A program made the position numbers and the translations under genes. A stretch of DNA of 64,000 nt from Alcaligenaceae bacterium SAGV5. Lineage in GTDB: Bacteria > Pseudomonadota > Gammaproteobacteria > Burkholderiales > Burkholderiaceae_B. The notes beneath the pieces are model-generated. The model was not told the origin of the DNA. It worked only from the letters and a program-made list of their open reading frames with translations, and searched no databases. The stretch spans positions 496,001 to 560,000 of the forward strand of contig SPDP01000003.1 in assembly GCA_009360345.1 (NCBI GenBank), given 5' to 3'. The stretch's first letter is position 1. Each line of letters opens with the position of its first letter. Positions 53,042 to 63,946 of the stretch are shown piece after piece.

Positions 53042-55150
53042 ATCGGCCACGTGGTTCATCATGCGATGCAGTTCGGCCAGCAGCGCCAGGCGGTTGGCGC
53101 GCACGGCGGGGTCCTCGGCCATGACCATCACGTCGGCGAAGAAAGCGTCGACCGGTTCGCGGGCTTGCGACAGTACCGTCAGGGCGCCGGCGAAGTCGCC
53201 CTGCGCGAACTTGCCTTCGGCCTGCGGCCGCAGCCTTTGCACGGCTTGCGCCAGCGCCTGCTCGGCCGGCTCGCCGAGCAGGGCCGGGTCCACCGCGCCG
53301 GGTTCGCCCTCGGCCTTCTTGAGCAGATTGCCGATGCGCTTGTTGGCGGCCGCCAGCGCGGCGGCCTCGGGCAGCGCCGAGAAGGCGACCACCGCGCGCA
53401 CCCGCGCCGGCACCTGGGCCAGGGGCGGCGTGACGGCGACCACGGCATCGACCGCGGCGCGGTCGAACTGGCCGGCCAACTGGTTGCGATAGCGTTCGAA
53501 CACGAAGGCGCGGACCTCGTCGACCTGGGCGGCCGTGGGCGGGGTGGCGAAGGTTTCCGCCGTCCGCGCCAGCAGGCCGTCGAGCGTGAGTCCGGTCCCG
53601 TCGGCGGGCAGGCGTGCGCCCGCGCCGAGCTGCTCGAACGCGCTGATCAGCCCCAGGGCCGCTCGCCGCAGGCCGTAGGGATCCTTGTCGCCGGTGGGAA
53701 CCAGGCCGATGCTCCAGATGCCCAGCAGCGTTTCCGCGCGTTCGGCCACGAACAGCGCGGCCGCCGTGGCGTCGTCGGCGCCGACGGGCTGGTCCAGGCG
53801 GATACGGTATTGCTGGCGGATGGCTTCGACCACGTCGGGCGCCTCGCCGTCGGCCGCCGCGTAGTAGGCGCCCATGACACCTTGCAGCTCGGGGAACTCG
53901 CCCACCATGCCGGTGACGAGATCGGCCTTGGCCAGCAGGGCGGCGCGATCGGCGCGCTCGGGATCGGCGCCGATCGCGCCCGCCACCCAGCGTGCCAGCG
54001 CGCGCACGCGCTGGGCGCGTTCGAGCTGGGTGCCGAGCTTGTTGTGATAGACGATGGCGCCGAGCTGTTCGACCCGGCCGGCCAGCGGCACTTTCTTGTC
54101 GGTCTCGAAGAAGAAGCGCGCATCGGCCAGGCGCGGCCGGACGACCCGCTGGTTGCCTTCGACGATGTTGGACGGGTTGGCCAGGGCCATGTTGCTGACG
54201 ATCAGGAAACGGTGCGTCAGCTTGCCGGTGGCGGCGTCGAACAGCGGGAAGTATTTCTGGTTCAGCCGCATCGTCAGGATCAGGCATTCCTGGGGCACGG
54301 CAAGGAATTCGGATTCGAATTCGCCCACGTAGACCGTGGGGTACTCGACCAGCGCGCACACCTCGTCCAGCAGCGAGGCCACGTCGGCTTCGTCGCCCAG
54401 CGACGCCTGCAGGCGCGCGGCCTGGTCGCGCAACTGGCGCTCGATGGCGGCGCGGCGCTGCTCGAACGAGGCGATCACGCGGCCCGGCTCGTGCAGCAGC
54501 GCTTCATAGGCATCGGCCGAGGGCAGCTCGATCGTCGCCTGCGACTGGAAACGATGGCCGCGCGTGCCGCGGCCGGCACGCAGGCCGAGCGCGGCGATGT
54601 CGACCACCGTGTCGCCGTGCAGCGCGACCAGGCCGTGCGCGGGGCGCACGAAGCGGACGGTGGTGACGCCGTCGGCCAGCTGATAGCTCATGACCTTGGG
54701 AATGGGCAGCTTGCCCAGCGTGTCTTCCAGCGCCGCCTGCAAGGCGGGCGCCAGCGCCGCGCCCTTGGCGATGCCGCGGTAGACGAGCTGTTCGTTCTTG
54801 CCGTCCGACTCGCGCGCGAGTCCGGAGACGTCGACGCCCTCCAGGCCCTTGGCCGCGAGCTTCTTTTGCAGCGCGGGCGTGGGCTGGCCGTTGGCGTCCA
54901 GCCCCACGCCCACGGGCATGAGTTTTTCAGAGAATTCGCTGTCGGCTCCCTGCGGCAGCACGGCCGACAGGTGCACGGCCAGCCGTCGCGGCGTGGCATA
55001 GGCGGTGGTGGTGCTGCCGTCGGCCAGCAGGCCCCGGCTCTTCAGGCCGGCGGCGATGCCTTCGGCGAAGGCCTGTCCCAGGCGGTTGAGCGCCTTGGGC
55101 GGGAGTTCCTCGGTGAACAGTTCCAGCAGGAGGGGTTGAGCGGCCGGCAT
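53018..55150 (-). CDS. glyS: Glycyl-tRNA synthetase beta subunit
   Basis: A 710-residue GlyS: LLLELFTEELPPKALN at the start, the HD-like central region (FFETDKKVPLAGRVEQLG), and a C-terminal anticodon-binding segment (YGLRRAALGLI). With GlyQ it forms the alpha2beta2 enzyme charging tRNA-Gly. Its start adjoins the glyQ stop. The 24-base overlap at its 3' end is with the truncated sulfatase frame on the other strand. Confidence 0.96.
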   Translation of the reverse strand: MPAAQPLLLELFTEELPPKALNRLGQAFAEGIAAGLKSRGLLADGSTTTAYATPRRLAVHLSAVLPQGADSEFSEKLMPVGVGLDANGQPTPALQKKLAAKGLEGVDVSGLARESDGKNEQLVYRGIAKGAALAPALQAALEDTLGKLPIPKVMSYQLADGVTTVRFVRPAHGLVALHGDTVVDIAALGLRAGRGTRGHRFQSQATIELPSADAYEALLHEPGRVIASFEQRRAAIERQLRDQAARLQASLGDEADVASLLDEVCALVEYPTVYVGEFESEFLAVPQECLILTMRLNQKYFPLFDAATGKLTHRFLIVSNMALANPSNIVEGNQRVVRPRLADARFFFETDKKVPLAGRVEQLGAIVYHNKLGTQLERAQRVRALARWVAGAIGADPERADRAALLAKADLVTGMVGEFPELQGVMGAYYAAADGEAPDVVEAIRQQYRIRLDQPVGADDATAAALFVAERAETLLGIWSIGLVPTGDKDPYGLRRAALGLISAFEQLGAGARLPADGTGLTLDGLLARTAETFATPPTAAQVDEVRAFVFERYRNQLAGQFDRAAVDAVVAVTPPLAQVPARVRAVVAFSALPEAAALAAANKRIGNLLKKAEGEPGAVDPALLGEPAEQALAQAVQRLRPQAEGKFAQGDFAGALTVLSQAREPVDAFFADVMVMAEDPAVRANRLALLAELHRMMNHVADLSRLATA

Positions 55151-56050
55151 TTATGCGGCCTCCTTGCGTGCAAGCATGGGAAAGCCCAGTCGTTCTCGTG
55201 ATTCGTAGTACGCCTGCGCGATGGCGCGCGACAGGTTGCGGATGCGGCCGATGTAGGCGGCGCGCTCGGTGACGCTGATCGCGCCCCGGGCATCGAGCAT
55301 GTTGAAAGTGTGGGCCGCCTTGAGCACCATCTCGTAGGCCGGCAGCGCCAGCGGCACTTCCACCAGGCGCCTGGCCTGGGCCTCGTAGTCGTTGAAGTGG
55401 CGGAACAGGGTCTCGGCCGACGAATGTTCGAAGTTGTAGGTGGATTGCTCGACTTCGTTCTGGTGGTAGACGTCGCCGTAGGTGACGCGCGTGCCGTTGG
55501 GCGCTTCGGTCCAGACCAGGTCGTAGACGCTTTCCACGCCCTGCAGGTACATGGCCAGGCGTTCCAGGCCGTAGGTGATCTCGCCCATGATGGGCTTGCA
55601 GTCGATGCCGCCGACCTGCTGGAAATAGGTGAACTGCGTCACTTCCATGCCGTTGAGCCAGACCTCCCAGCCCAGGCCCCAGGCGCCCAGCGTGGGGTTT
55701 TCCCAGTCGTCCTCGACGAAGCGGATGTCGTGTTCCTGGGGGTCGATGCCCAGCGCCTGCAGCGAGCCGATGTACAGGTCCAGGATGTTCGGGGGCGAGG
55801 GCTTGAGCACCACCTGGTATTGGTAGTAGTGCTGCAGGCGGTTGGGGTTCTCGCCGTAGCGGCCGTCCTTGGGGCGGCGCGAGGGCTGTACGTAGGCCGC
55901 GCGCCAGGGCTCGGGGCCGAGCGCCCGCAGGAACGTGGCGGTGTGCGACGTGCCGGCACCGACTTCCATGTCGTAGGACTGCAGGAGGGCGCAGCCTTGC
56001 TGGCTCCAGTATTCCTGGAGTCGGAGAATGATTTGTTGAAATGTCAGCAT
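55151..56050 (-). CDS. glyQ: Glycyl-tRNA synthetase alpha subunit
   Basis: A 299-residue GlyQ. The start [20 protein letters not shown] is diagnostic and class II motifs are evident ([40 protein letters not shown]). It supplies the catalytic site of the tetrameric synthetase. The longer frame upstream is a shadow of lnt. It lies 110 bp after lnt and directly before glyS. Confidence 0.97.
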   Translation of the reverse strand: MLTFQQIILRLQEYWSQQGCALLQSYDMEVGAGTSHTATFLRALGPEPWRAAYVQPSRRPKDGRYGENPNRLQHYYQYQVVLKPSPPNILDLYIGSLQALGIDPQEHDIRFVEDDWENPTLGAWGLGWEVWLNGMEVTQFTYFQQVGGIDCKPIMGEITYGLERLAMYLQGVESVYDLVWTEAPNGTRVTYGDVYHQNEVEQSTYNFEHSSAETLFRHFNDYEAQARRLVEVPLALPAYEMVLKAAHTFNMLDARGAISVTERAAYIGRIRNLSRAIAQAYYESRERLGFPMLARKEAA

Positions 56051-56160
56051 GGTGTTGGAGTAGATGCGGCCGAGGGCGGCCTTGCGGCACGGCCAAACCC
56101 TGGATTTTAACTGGCCCGGGCGAAATGCGGACGGATGGCGCCTTGGGGCGCTGCGGCGGG

Positions 56161-57795
56161 TCAGTCCACGCGCCGGATCCGCAGCCAGACCAGCACTGCC
56201 AGCAGGGCCGCGACGATGAACAGGATGGGCGTGTTGCCGGTGCGGGCGTAGGGCGTGAGCCCGGTGGTGCCTTGTACTGTCGCGTCCAGCGCGCCGGCGG
56301 TGTGCGGCGCCAGTTCGCCGACCACCTGCGCCCGTTCGTCCACCACCGCCGTCATGCCCGTGTTGGTGGCGCGCAGCATGGGGCGGCCGGTTTCGCGCAC
56401 CCGCATGCGCGACATCTGCAGGTGCTGGGGCAGTGCCAGCGAATTGCCGAACCAGGCCAGGTTGCTGACGTTGGCGAGGATGGTGGCGCCGGGGTCGGTC
56501 GGCCCGGGCCGGACCGCGGGCAGCAGTTCCTCGCCGAACACGTCCTCGTAGCAGATGTTCATCGCGATGTACTGGCCGCCGATGTCGAACGGCTTCTGCC
56601 GCTCCCTGCCGCGGTCGAAATCGCCCAGCGGCATGACCATCTCGTCCACGAACCAGCGGAAGCCGGGCGGCACGAACTCGCCGAAAGGCACGAGGTGGCG
56701 CTTGTCGTAGCGGTGTTCGACGTGGCCGGCGACGAGTCGTTCCGGCGAACTGTGGCCATCCAGCGAGATGACGCTGTTGTAGTAGTAGTCGCGGTCGGGA
56801 TGGATGTCGCGCATGGCCACGCCCAGCGCGAACGTGCCGCCACGCTGCGCGGCGCTGTCCACCCATTCCTTCCAGGCTTCGGCGCTGAGCTGGTCCTGGA
56901 ATACCGGTACGGCGGTCTCGGGCAGCAGCGTGAGAGCGATGGGCTTGCCATCGGCCCGCGGCGGTTCGGCCAGGCTGCGGTGGCGGTCCATGCCCTGCCA
57001 GATCTGCGTCGGATCGAATTTGTCGGAAAGCGGGATATCGGCCTGTACCAGCCGGACGGTCAGCGGCGAGCCATGGGGGCGTACCCAGTCCCAGGCCGAG
57101 CCCGCCATGCCGACGACCAGCGCGGCCAGGGCCGCCGCGGGTGCCCGCCACCCCGGGCGCAGCGCCGCCGCGATGCCGGTGGTGCCGCGTTCGGCCACGG
57201 CTCCGGCCGTCCAGACCAGCCCCGAGGCGGTCAGCGCGGCGGTGAAGGCCACGCCGTAGACGCCCAGCAGCGGCGCCCAGCCTTGCAGCGGGCTGTCGAC
57301 GTGGGCATAGCCGATGTTGAGCCAGGGAAAGCCGGTGAACAGGACGCCGCGCAGCCATTCCGAGCCGGTCCAGGCCGCCGCCATCGCCAGGACGCAGGTC
57401 AGCGGCGACGCCAGCCGGGCTGGGCCGTCCGTGGCGGCCGGCCGCTGCGCCAGCCACCATGCCGTGCCGGTGGCCAGCGCCGGATACAGCGAAAGATAGG
57501 CCGCCAGGAGGCCCACGCCCATGGCAGCCAGCGGGGCCGCCATGAACGCGTAGACGTGCAGGCTGATATAGATCCAGGACACCCCGACCAGGAACGTGCC
57601 GCCGCCGAAGGCCGCGCCGATCCAGATGGCGTGCCGCAGGGTCGCGGCGCGCCAGGTCAGCCAGCTCATGCCGCCGAAGGTGGCCAGTTGCACGACCGGC
57701 AGGAACCAGGCGGGGAACGGGGCGGGCGCGAAGGCCAGCCCCTGCAGCATGCCGAGGATCAGCGCGCCGGCCAGCGCGGCATAGGGCGTGGGCAC
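56161..57795 (-). CDS. lnt: Apolipoprotein N-acyltransferase
   Basis: A 544-residue inner-membrane enzyme that adds the third acyl chain to lipoproteins. About six N-terminal transmembrane helices precede a periplasmic nitrilase-like domain with the catalytic set Glu ([10 protein letters not shown]), Lys ([14 protein letters not shown]) and Cys ([11 protein letters not shown]). It starts with GTG at 57795, eight bases after corC, in the conserved corC-lnt pair. Confidence 0.95.
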   Translation of the reverse strand: MPTPYAALAGALILGMLQGLAFAPAPFPAWFLPVVQLATFGGMSWLTWRAATLRHAIWIGAAFGGGTFLVGVSWIYISLHVYAFMAAPLAAMGVGLLAAYLSLYPALATGTAWWLAQRPAATDGPARLASPLTCVLAMAAAWTGSEWLRGVLFTGFPWLNIGYAHVDSPLQGWAPLLGVYGVAFTAALTASGLVWTAGAVAERGTTGIAAALRPGWRAPAAALAALVVGMAGSAWDWVRPHGSPLTVRLVQADIPLSDKFDPTQIWQGMDRHRSLAEPPRADGKPIALTLLPETAVPVFQDQLSAEAWKEWVDSAAQRGGTFALGVAMRDIHPDRDYYYNSVISLDGHSSPERLVAGHVEHRYDKRHLVPFGEFVPPGFRWFVDEMVMPLGDFDRGRERQKPFDIGGQYIAMNICYEDVFGEELLPAVRPGPTDPGATILANVSNLAWFGNSLALPQHLQMSRMRVRETGRPMLRATNTGMTAVVDERAQVVGELAPHTAGALDATVQGTTGLTPYARTGNTPILFIVAALLAVLVWLRIRRVD

Positions 57796-57803
57796 GAGCA
57801 GGG

Positions 57804-58700
57804 TCAGCCTTGGTTGGGAAGCGCGGCCGTCGGCGAGGCGCCGGCGGCCAGGCGGGAGACGCGCAGCCAGAGCGCGCGGCGGGCGTCGGCGCGGATCACG
57901 TCGATGCGCAAGTCGTCGCGTTCGATGCGGTCGCCGCGCCGGGGGATGCGGCCCAGGGTGCCCGCCATCCAGCCGCCCACGGTGTCGAATTCGTCGTCGT
58001 CCAGCGACGAGCCGAAGGTCTCGTTGAAGCGCCGGATGTTGGTCAGCGCCATGACCCGCCAGCGGTTCTTGCCGTCGGGGAAGATGGACTGCTCGACGGC
58101 GGCGTCGTCGAACTCGTCCTCGATCTCGCCCACGATCTGCTCCAGCACGTCCTCGATGGTGATCAGGCCGGCGGTGCCGCCGTGCTCGTCGACCACGATG
58201 GCGATGTGGTTGCGGTTGCTGCGGAATTCGCGCAGCAGCACGTTCAGCCGCTTGGATTCCGGGATGAAGACCGCCGGCCGCAGCAGCGTGCGCAGGTCGA
58301 GCTCGCGGTCGATCATGTAGCGCAGCAGGTCCTTGGCCAGCAGGATGCCGATGACGTTGTCGCGGCTGTCCTCGAACACCGGGAAGCGCGAATGGGCGGT
58401 CTCGATGATGGCGGGCAGCAGGGTGTCGATCGGCTGCGAGACCTCCAGCATGTCCATGCGGGAGCGCGGGATCATGATGTCGCCCGCGGTGAGCTCGGAG
58501 ACCGCCAGCACGCCCTCGATCATGGACAGTGCCTCGGCATCGAGCAGGTCGCGGCTGTAGGCGGCCTCGAGCACGGCCTTGAGGTCCTCGCGATCTTCCG
58601 GTTCGCGATGGATCAGCGCCGAAAGCCGTTCGAAGAAGGTTCTGGGTGGGTTTCTGGGCGTACGCGAGGCGTACGCCGGACTAGGGGAGGTGTCTGACAT
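57804..58700 (-). CDS. corC: HlyC/CorC family CBS-domain protein
   Basis: A 298-residue cytoplasmic protein: a short N-terminal segment with [18 protein letters not shown], two CBS domains ([13 protein letters not shown]...; [21 protein letters not shown]), and a C-terminal CorC/HlyC transporter-associated domain ([14 protein letters not shown]). Implicated in Mg/Co efflux or membrane homeostasis. ATG 58700 is chosen over a TTG-started extension. It sits between ybeY and lnt. Confidence 0.93.
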   Translation of the reverse strand: MSDTSPSPAYASRTPRNPPRTFFERLSALIHREPEDREDLKAVLEAAYSRDLLDAEALSMIEGVLAVSELTAGDIMIPRSRMDMLEVSQPIDTLLPAIIETAHSRFPVFEDSRDNVIGILLAKDLLRYMIDRELDLRTLLRPAVFIPESKRLNVLLREFRSNRNHIAIVVDEHGGTAGLITIEDVLEQIVGEIEDEFDDAAVEQSIFPDGKNRWRVMALTNIRRFNETFGSSLDDDEFDTVGGWMAGTLGRIPRRGDRIERDDLRIDVIRADARRALWLRVSRLAAGASPTAALPNQG

Positions 58701-58728
58701 CGTCCAATTGGACAAGTGTTGCAAAAGT

Positions 58729-59229
58729 TTAGGATACCCGATACGGGTCGGGTATTGCCATCTTTGCCAGGATACGGGTTTCCAGGGCTTCCATGCGCCG
58801 GGCGTCGCGGTCGTTCAGATGGTCGTAGCCCAGGGAGTGCAGGACGCCGTGGACCACCAGATGGGCAGCGTGATGCAAAAACGGCTTTTTCTGCGCCCGG
58901 GCCTCGGAAACCAGCACCGGCAGGCACAGGACGATGTCGCCGCCCACCACGCCGTCCGGATCCGCGCCGTATTCGAAGGTCAGCACGTTGGTGGCGTAGT
59001 CGCGCTGGCGGAAATCGCGGTTCAGCCGCCGGCCCTCGGCGGCGCCCACCAGCCGCAGCGTCAGGGCGGCCCCTGCCACGCCGGCCAGCTCCGGGGCCCG
59101 TAGTGCCTGGGCCACCCAGCGCCGCAGCCGCCAGCGCGGCAGCCGGGCCTCCTGCTGTCCGTACTGGACCGCCAGGGACAGCGCCGGCGCGGCGGCGGGC
59201 GTGCTAGCGGCCCGGGGCATGCTGGCCAT
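58729..59229 (-). CDS. ybeY: Endoribonuclease YbeY (rRNA maturation factor)
   Basis: A 166-residue YbeY. The zinc-binding H-x3-H-x5-H motif appears as HGVLHSLGYDH, preceded by the conserved RDFRQRDYATNVLTF. It takes part in 16S 3'-end processing and 70S quality control. It overlaps the phoH stop by 26 bp; a second ATG nine bases in would leave a shorter overlap. Part of the miaB-phoH-ybeY-corC-lnt block. Confidence 0.95.
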   Translation of the reverse strand: MASMPRAASTPAAAPALSLAVQYGQQEARLPRWRLRRWVAQALRAPELAGVAGAALTLRLVGAAEGRRLNRDFRQRDYATNVLTFEYGADPDGVVGGDIVLCLPVLVSEARAQKKPFLHHAAHLVVHGVLHSLGYDHLNDRDARRMEALETRILAKMAIPDPYRVS

Positions 59230-60220
59230 GTTTCTCGTAGGCGTCGACGATGCGCGCCACCAGCGGATGGCGCACGACGTCGCCGCTGGTGAACTGGGTG
59301 AACGAGATGCCCTGCACCGAGGCCAGCACCTGCGAGGCGTCCAGCAGGCCGCTGCGCTGGCCCTTGGGCAGGTCCACCTGCGACGGATCGCCGGTGATGA
59401 CCGCCTTGCTGCCGAAGCCGATGCGGGTCAGGAACATTTTCATCTGCTCGGGCGTGGTGTTCTGCGCCTCGTCCAGGATCACGAAGGCATGGTTCAGCGT
59501 GCGTCCGCGCATGTAGGCCAGCGGCGCGATCTCGATGGTCTGTTTCTCGAACAGCTTGGTCACGCGCTCGAAGCCGAGCAGGTCGTACAGCGCGTCGTAC
59601 AGCGGGCGCAGGTAGGGGTCGACCTTCTGCGTCAGGTCGCCCGGCAGGAAGCCCAGCCGTTCGCCCGCCTCGACCGCGGGCCGCGTCAGCACGATGCGGC
59701 GCACCGACTCCCGCTCCAGCGCGTCGACGGCGCAGGCGACCGCCAGATAGGTCTTGCCGGTGCCGGCCGGGCCCATGCCGAATGAAATGTCGTGCGCCAG
59801 GATGTTGCGCAGGTAGTCGCGCTGGCGCGGCGTGCGTCCGCGCAGGTCCTGCCGGCGCGGCAGGCGCAGCACGACTTCCGTTTCGCCCGGGGCACCCTGT
59901 GGCGGCGTGTCCTCGTCGGTATCGTGGGCGGCGGTCATCGCGCCCAGTTCGACCAGATTCAACTGCAACTGGTCCACCGACAGCGGCTGGTTCGCGTGTT
60001 CGTACAGGTATTGCAGCGCCGCCGAGGCCGCGTCGGCGCGCTCGCCTTCGAGCGTGATCCGGTGGCCGCGGCGCGCCAGCTCGACACCGTAGGCGGCCGC
60101 CAGTTGGCGCAGGTTCTCGTCCAGCGGGCCGCACAGATTCGACAGCCGGGCGTTGTCGTCGCCCAGCGAGACGACGACCGGAGCGGCGCGGCGGTGGGAA
60201 GCGCGGGAGGCGGCCGTCAT
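59204..60220 (-). CDS. phoH: PhoH-like ATPase
   Basis: A 338-residue PhoH-family protein with P-loop GPAGTGKT, Walker B VILDEAQN, and [11 protein letters not shown]. An N-terminal KH-like region (residues 1-110) is typical of the YbeZ subfamily, which partners YbeY in RNA processing. The ATG at 60220 overlaps the miaB stop by 4 bp. The longer upstream frame is a miaB shadow. Confidence 0.95.
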   Translation of the reverse strand: MTAASRASHRRAAPVVVSLGDDNARLSNLCGPLDENLRQLAAAYGVELARRGHRITLEGERADAASAALQYLYEHANQPLSVDQLQLNLVELGAMTAAHDTDEDTPPQGAPGETEVVLRLPRRQDLRGRTPRQRDYLRNILAHDISFGMGPAGTGKTYLAVACAVDALERESVRRIVLTRPAVEAGERLGFLPGDLTQKVDPYLRPLYDALYDLLGFERVTKLFEKQTIEIAPLAYMRGRTLNHAFVILDEAQNTTPEQMKMFLTRIGFGSKAVITGDPSQVDLPKGQRSGLLDASQVLASVQGISFTQFTSGDVVRHPLVARIVDAYEKHGQHAPGR

Positions 60221-61584
60221 GCGGGCACGCCCCCGGCCGTCTCGCGCGTCACGACCTCGCCGCGCAGCGTGTGCGACAGCGCCGTGGTGATGCGGATGTC
60301 GGCCACCTGGCCGACCAGCCGCGCGGGCGCGGGGAAATTCACGATGCGATTGTTCTCGGTGCGGCCCATCAGTTCGTTGGGATCCTTGCGCGAGGGGCCT
60401 TCGACGATGACCCGCTGCGTGGTGCCGACCATGCCTTGGCTGATGGCCGCGGCCTGGTCGTTGATCAGCGCCTGCAGGCGCTGCAGGCGCGCCAGCTTGA
60501 CGGTTTGCGGCGTATCGTCGGCCAGGTCGGCCGCCGGCGTGCCGGGACGGCGCGAATAGACGAACGAGAACGACGTGTCGAAGCCGACCTCGTCGATCAG
60601 CCGCATGGTCTTCTCGAAGTCCTCTTCGGTTTCCCCGGGAAAACCGACGATGAAGTCCGAGGACAGCGACAGGCCGGGCCGGGCGGCGCGCAGCTTGCGC
60701 ACGATGGACTTGAATTCCAGCGCCGTGTAGCCGCGCTTCATCGCCGCCAGCACGCGGTCGCTGCCGGCCTGCACGGGCAGGTGCAGGAAGGACACCAGCT
60801 TGGGCAGCCGCGCGTAGGCCTCGATCAGCCGCTGCGTCATTTCCTTGGGATGCGAGGTCGTGTAGCGGATGCGCTCGATGCCCGGAATGTCGTGTACGTA
60901 TTCCAGCAACAGCGCGAAATCGGCGATCTCGGTCGAATCGCCCATCCTGCCGCGATAGGCATTGACGTTCTGTCCCAGCAGCGTCACTTCCTTGACGCCC
61001 TGGTCCGCCAGGTCGGCGATCTCGGTCAGCACGTCCTCGAACGGGCGCGAGACTTCCTCGCCGCGGGTGTAGGGCACGACGCAGAAGCTGCAATACTTGC
61101 TGCAACCTTCCATGATCGACACGAAGGCCGTGGAGCCATCCACGCGGGCCGGCGGCAGATGATCGAATTTCTCGATCTCGGGGAAGCTGATGTCCACCTG
61201 CGACACGCCCGAGGCGCGCCGCCTGGCGATCAGCTCGGGCAGCCGGTGCAGCGTCTGCGGACCGAACACCACGTCGACATACGGCGCCCGCGCCACGATG
61301 GCATCGCCTTCCTGGCTCGCCACGCAGCCGCCCACGCCTATGACCAGGCCGGGCTTCTCGCGCTTGAGCATCTTCGCGCGGCCAAGATCGGAGAAGACTT
61401 TTTCCTGCGCCTTCTCGCGCACCGAACAGGTGTTGAACAGGATGATGTCCGCGTCTTCCGGACGGTCGGTGATTTCCAGCGGCTGGTCGGCGTTCAGGAC
61501 GTCCACCATCTTGTCCGAGTCGTACTCGTTCATCTGGCAGCCGAAGGTGCGGATGTACAGCTTGCGGGGAGTGGGATGGCTCAT
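60217..61584 (-). CDS. miaB: tRNA-2-methylthio-N6-isopentenyladenosine synthase MiaB
   Basis: A 455-residue radical-SAM methylthiotransferase. The N-terminal Fe-S domain begins [19 protein letters not shown], the radical-SAM cysteines are in [16 protein letters not shown] (CxxxCxxC), and a TRAM domain ends the protein ([20 protein letters not shown]). It adds the 2-methylthio group to A37 of certain tRNAs. ATG 61584 gives the canonical start. It is the first gene of the operon. Confidence 0.96.
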   Translation of the reverse strand: MSHPTPRKLYIRTFGCQMNEYDSDKMVDVLNADQPLEITDRPEDADIILFNTCSVREKAQEKVFSDLGRAKMLKREKPGLVIGVGGCVASQEGDAIVARAPYVDVVFGPQTLHRLPELIARRRASGVSQVDISFPEIEKFDHLPPARVDGSTAFVSIMEGCSKYCSFCVVPYTRGEEVSRPFEDVLTEIADLADQGVKEVTLLGQNVNAYRGRMGDSTEIADFALLLEYVHDIPGIERIRYTTSHPKEMTQRLIEAYARLPKLVSFLHLPVQAGSDRVLAAMKRGYTALEFKSIVRKLRAARPGLSLSSDFIVGFPGETEEDFEKTMRLIDEVGFDTSFSFVYSRRPGTPAADLADDTPQTVKLARLQRLQALINDQAAAISQGMVGTTQRVIVEGPSRKDPNELMGRTENNRIVNFPAPARLVGQVADIRITTALSHTLRGEVVTRETAGGVPA

Positions 61585-61712
61585 GTGGATTGCCGTGACG
61601 GGGTTATAGCCCGGGGGCAGAAAGGCGGAACAGGCCATTTTAGCAGAGGGGGCGGGGTTGCCGGCGCGCCACGGGGCAGCGCTGTTCAGGTCTCTGTCAG
61701 TCCCTCCGGGCT

Positions 61713-61889
61713 AGACTGAAATCTCAGATGATTGCTTTGCCGCCAAGGGCGCCGGTGGAATCCGCAGATCCCCAACGCCTGGCAGGGTTGTTGTCCGACA
61801 CCGATACCGCGCTTCCCCCGCGAGCATATTGAAGCGCGGCATTGTGTGCTCCCTATTGGCCCGACAGTTTACTGTCGGGCCATTTTTTT
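61713..61889 (+). ncRNA. Candidate small RNA upstream of tRNA-Met
   Basis: The 61585-61963 gap (379 bases) carries a strong rightward terminator but no gene before it. The stretch ahead of it folds into at least one stable stem, CCGCGCTTC (61807-61815) with GAAGCGCGG (61831-61839), plus a possible CAAC/GTTG-closed hairpin. A TAGACT at about 61713 might be a -10 box but lacks a proper -35. Its ends are therefore guesses. It was compared with 6S RNA and SRP RNA and did not fit either. Confidence 0.4.
61857..61889 (+). terminator. Strong intrinsic terminator in the miaB/tRNA-Met gap
   Basis: A 12-bp perfect stem TGGCCCGACAGT/ACTGTCGGGCCA (61857-61868, 61871-61882), two-base loop, then seven T residues. 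It works only in the rightward direction and has no rightward gene before it. Confidence 0.9.
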
Positions 61890-61917
61890 GGGTGGATGGC
61901 GGCGTGGTCCAGGCCGT

Positions 61918-61947
61918 TTGCGAATTTTTTTTGGTTCTGTATATAAT
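61918..61947 (+). promoter_or_regulatory. Promoter of tRNA-Met
   Basis: TTGCGA (61918-61923), an 18-base spacer and a perfect TATAAT (61942-61947) lie 16 bases before the tRNA. Confidence 0.7.
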
Positions 61948-61963
61948 CGCGGTCTTAGCTTTT

Positions 61964-62040
61964 GGCGCATTAGCTCAGCCGGTTAGAGCGACGGAATCAT
62001 AATCCGCAGGTCCCCTGTTCGAATCAGGGATGCGCCACCA
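61964..62040 (+). tRNA. tRNA-Met (CAT), elongator type
   Basis: A 77-base cloverleaf with encoded CCA; the anticodon loop ATCATAA carries CAT. Unlike the initiator copies it has a G1-C72 pair and no GGG/CCC anticodon stem. A CAT anticodon could also be a lysidine-modified tRNA-Ile2; overall sequence looks closer to elongator Met. Confidence 0.88.
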
Positions 62041-62104
62041 GAATTCATGCGGCCCGCAGCGATGCGGGCCGTTTTGTTTTCAGCGGCCGATGGCAGCCAC
62101 GCCC

Positions 62105-63946
62105 TCACTCCGGCAACCGCGCCGGAAGCACCAGCAACAGCCTCGCGCCATCCTCTTCCATCGTGAACTCCACACGCCCGCCCAGCTCGCGAGCCCGGCG
62201 CTGCATGTTGCGCAGCCCGTTCCCCGCGCCGGCCAGGCGTGGCCGGCCCCCATCGTTGGACACCCGCAGCGTCGCCATCCCGTCGCCGGTCGTACCGCCT
62301 TCGATCGACAGCCGGCGCGCCGGGCCGTGCCGGATGGCGTTGGTCACGGCCTCCTGCAGGATGCGCAGCACGGACAGGGCGTTCTGGGGCGTGACGCCGG
62401 TCACCGCCGGCAGTTTCTCGGTGGACCAGTGGAATGCGATGCCCAGGCGCCGCAATTGCGGTTCGAGCCGTTCGCGGAAGGCCGCCAGGGCCACGCCCAG
62501 GTCGCCGTCGCCCAGGTCCAGGGAGTGGACCACCAGCCGGAGGTCGTCGAGCGCCGCGCGGGCCGCGCGTTCGATGGCCTGGCCGCCTTCCGGGTTGCGC
62601 TCGGAAAGAGCGATGATCGCGACGAGGTGGCCGCTCATCCCGTCGTGCAGGTCCCGCATCAGGCGTTGCCGCTCCTGCTCGCGGACCATCTGGTTGGCGT
62701 GGACTTTTTCTTTCTCGTGCGCCAGCCCCAGTTCCGCTTCCCGCGTCGCCAGTTTTTGCCGGAGCGTATCGTTGGCGTGGTCCAGGCTGTTGAGGCTGCG
62801 GGCCAGCCGGCCCATCAGGATGACCATGATGGCCAGCAGCATCAAGGTGCGGGCGTACGAGGCGAGCAGGAAAGGATCGTCGTAGCGTCCGGTCACCACG
62901 AGGACGTCGTGCACGCCGAACCAGGCCGTCAGCACGCAGGGCACCACCATGATGGCGGCATCCCAGTTCCTGTTCTGCGTGAACTGATGCGCCAGGATGC
63001 CGGCGGCGACGACATAGGCGGACAGCGTGATGCAGGCGCTCAGGAGCCCGATCACCGGAAAGGGGACCAGCCCGGTCTGCCCCAGGACCAGAAGGAACGC
63101 GGGAGCGGCGATGACGGCCGGCAGCAATTGCCTGGGGCGCCGCCGCCCCACGATCGCCAAGGCCATGCCGATCGCCATGAGGCCGACGGCGGACACGAGC
63201 GAGATAGACTGGAATTGTTCCAGGGTGCCCAGCGCGGCGTGCGGCGATTGGGTAAGAACGATCAGGATGCTGGTGATCGACATCGCGGCCAGCCATCCGA
63301 ATACCGGATCGTGCCGGCGCGCGGTCCAGATGCTGGCAATGCCTAGCGTCAGGGCGATGTGCAGGGCGAAGGTCATGGCACGGACTTCCTCGATCAGGAA
63401 GTTCGACAACTGGTACGCCGGCATGACCGCGGCGGCCGTCCCCACGCTGACCTGGGAAAGACGGCCCGGCAGCCACCCGATCTTGCGGGTCTGCCGCAGC
63501 AGGATTTCGTTGTCGCCGGCCTGGATCGCGCCGTCGGGAATCCGTGCCAGGAAGGAATAACCGCTGGTGGGCGCCGACCAGACGGTGTCCGGCGCCGCGT
63601 CGGCTCTGCGGCCGTTGACCCAGGCCTCGACGCGATGGCGCACGGCGGGGATGAACAGGAACATGGACTCGCCGGGCACATCCGGGACGTGGAAGGACAG
63701 GCGATAGCTGCCGGTCGTCAGTTCGTAGAGTGTCTCGGGCATCCAGTGATGCGGCAGCGAGACCGCCTGTTCCGGGCTTTCTCCTTCCTGAATGAAACGG
63801 GCGTCGGTGATTGCCAGCGTGCCCTGCGGCGGGGACGTATCCACGAGGTGGGGCAGTGCGCCGATCGCGGCCGTAATGGCGACCAGGAGAATCCAGGCGA
63901 TCAGTTTTCCCCACTCGTGCGAGCGGCACGCGCGTGTTCCCGTCAC
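62105..63946 (-). CDS. Membrane sensor histidine kinase (NarX/UhpB class, 7TMR-DISM-like)
   Basis: A 613-residue kinase. A first transmembrane helix near residue 15-32 is followed by an extracytoplasmic beta-rich sensor (about 40-180), seven or so hydrophobic helices (about 185-385), a coiled coil, the HisKA_3 box with the phospho-accepting His in LMRDLHDGMSGHLVAI, and an HATPase domain (EAVTNAIRHG; GAGNGLRNMQRRA). It starts with a GTG whose GTGA overlaps the stop of the response-regulator gene, so the two are translationally coupled. Signal unknown. Confidence 0.9.
   Translation of the reverse strand: MTGTRACRSHEWGKLIAWILLVAITAAIGALPHLVDTSPPQGTLAITDARFIQEGESPEQAVSLPHHWMPETLYELTTGSYRLSFHVPDVPGESMFLFIPAVRHRVEAWVNGRRADAAPDTVWSAPTSGYSFLARIPDGAIQAGDNEILLRQTRKIGWLPGRLSQVSVGTAAAVMPAYQLSNFLIEEVRAMTFALHIALTLGIASIWTARRHDPVFGWLAAMSITSILIVLTQSPHAALGTLEQFQSISLVSAVGLMAIGMALAIVGRRRPRQLLPAVIAAPAFLLVLGQTGLVPFPVIGLLSACITLSAYVVAAGILAHQFTQNRNWDAAIMVVPCVLTAWFGVHDVLVVTGRYDDPFLLASYARTLMLLAIMVILMGRLARSLNSLDHANDTLRQKLATREAELGLAHEKEKVHANQMVREQERQRLMRDLHDGMSGHLVAIIALSERNPEGGQAIERAARAALDDLRLVVHSLDLGDGDLGVALAAFRERLEPQLRRLGIAFHWSTEKLPAVTGVTPQNALSVLRILQEAVTNAIRHGPARRLSIEGGTTGDGMATLRVSNDGGRPRLAGAGNGLRNMQRRARELGGRVEFTMEEDGARLLLVLPARLPE

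Noticed and set aside
61713..61889. 6S RNA or SRP RNA identity for the stretch before tRNA-Met
   Set aside because: The long closing stem of 6S RNA and the conserved SRP loop are absent; kept only as an unnamed candidate.
61983..63929. 648-codon minus-strand frame alongside the histidine kinase
   Set aside because: Out of frame with the kinase and ends within the tRNA-Met gene (GDLRIMIPSL); shadow.
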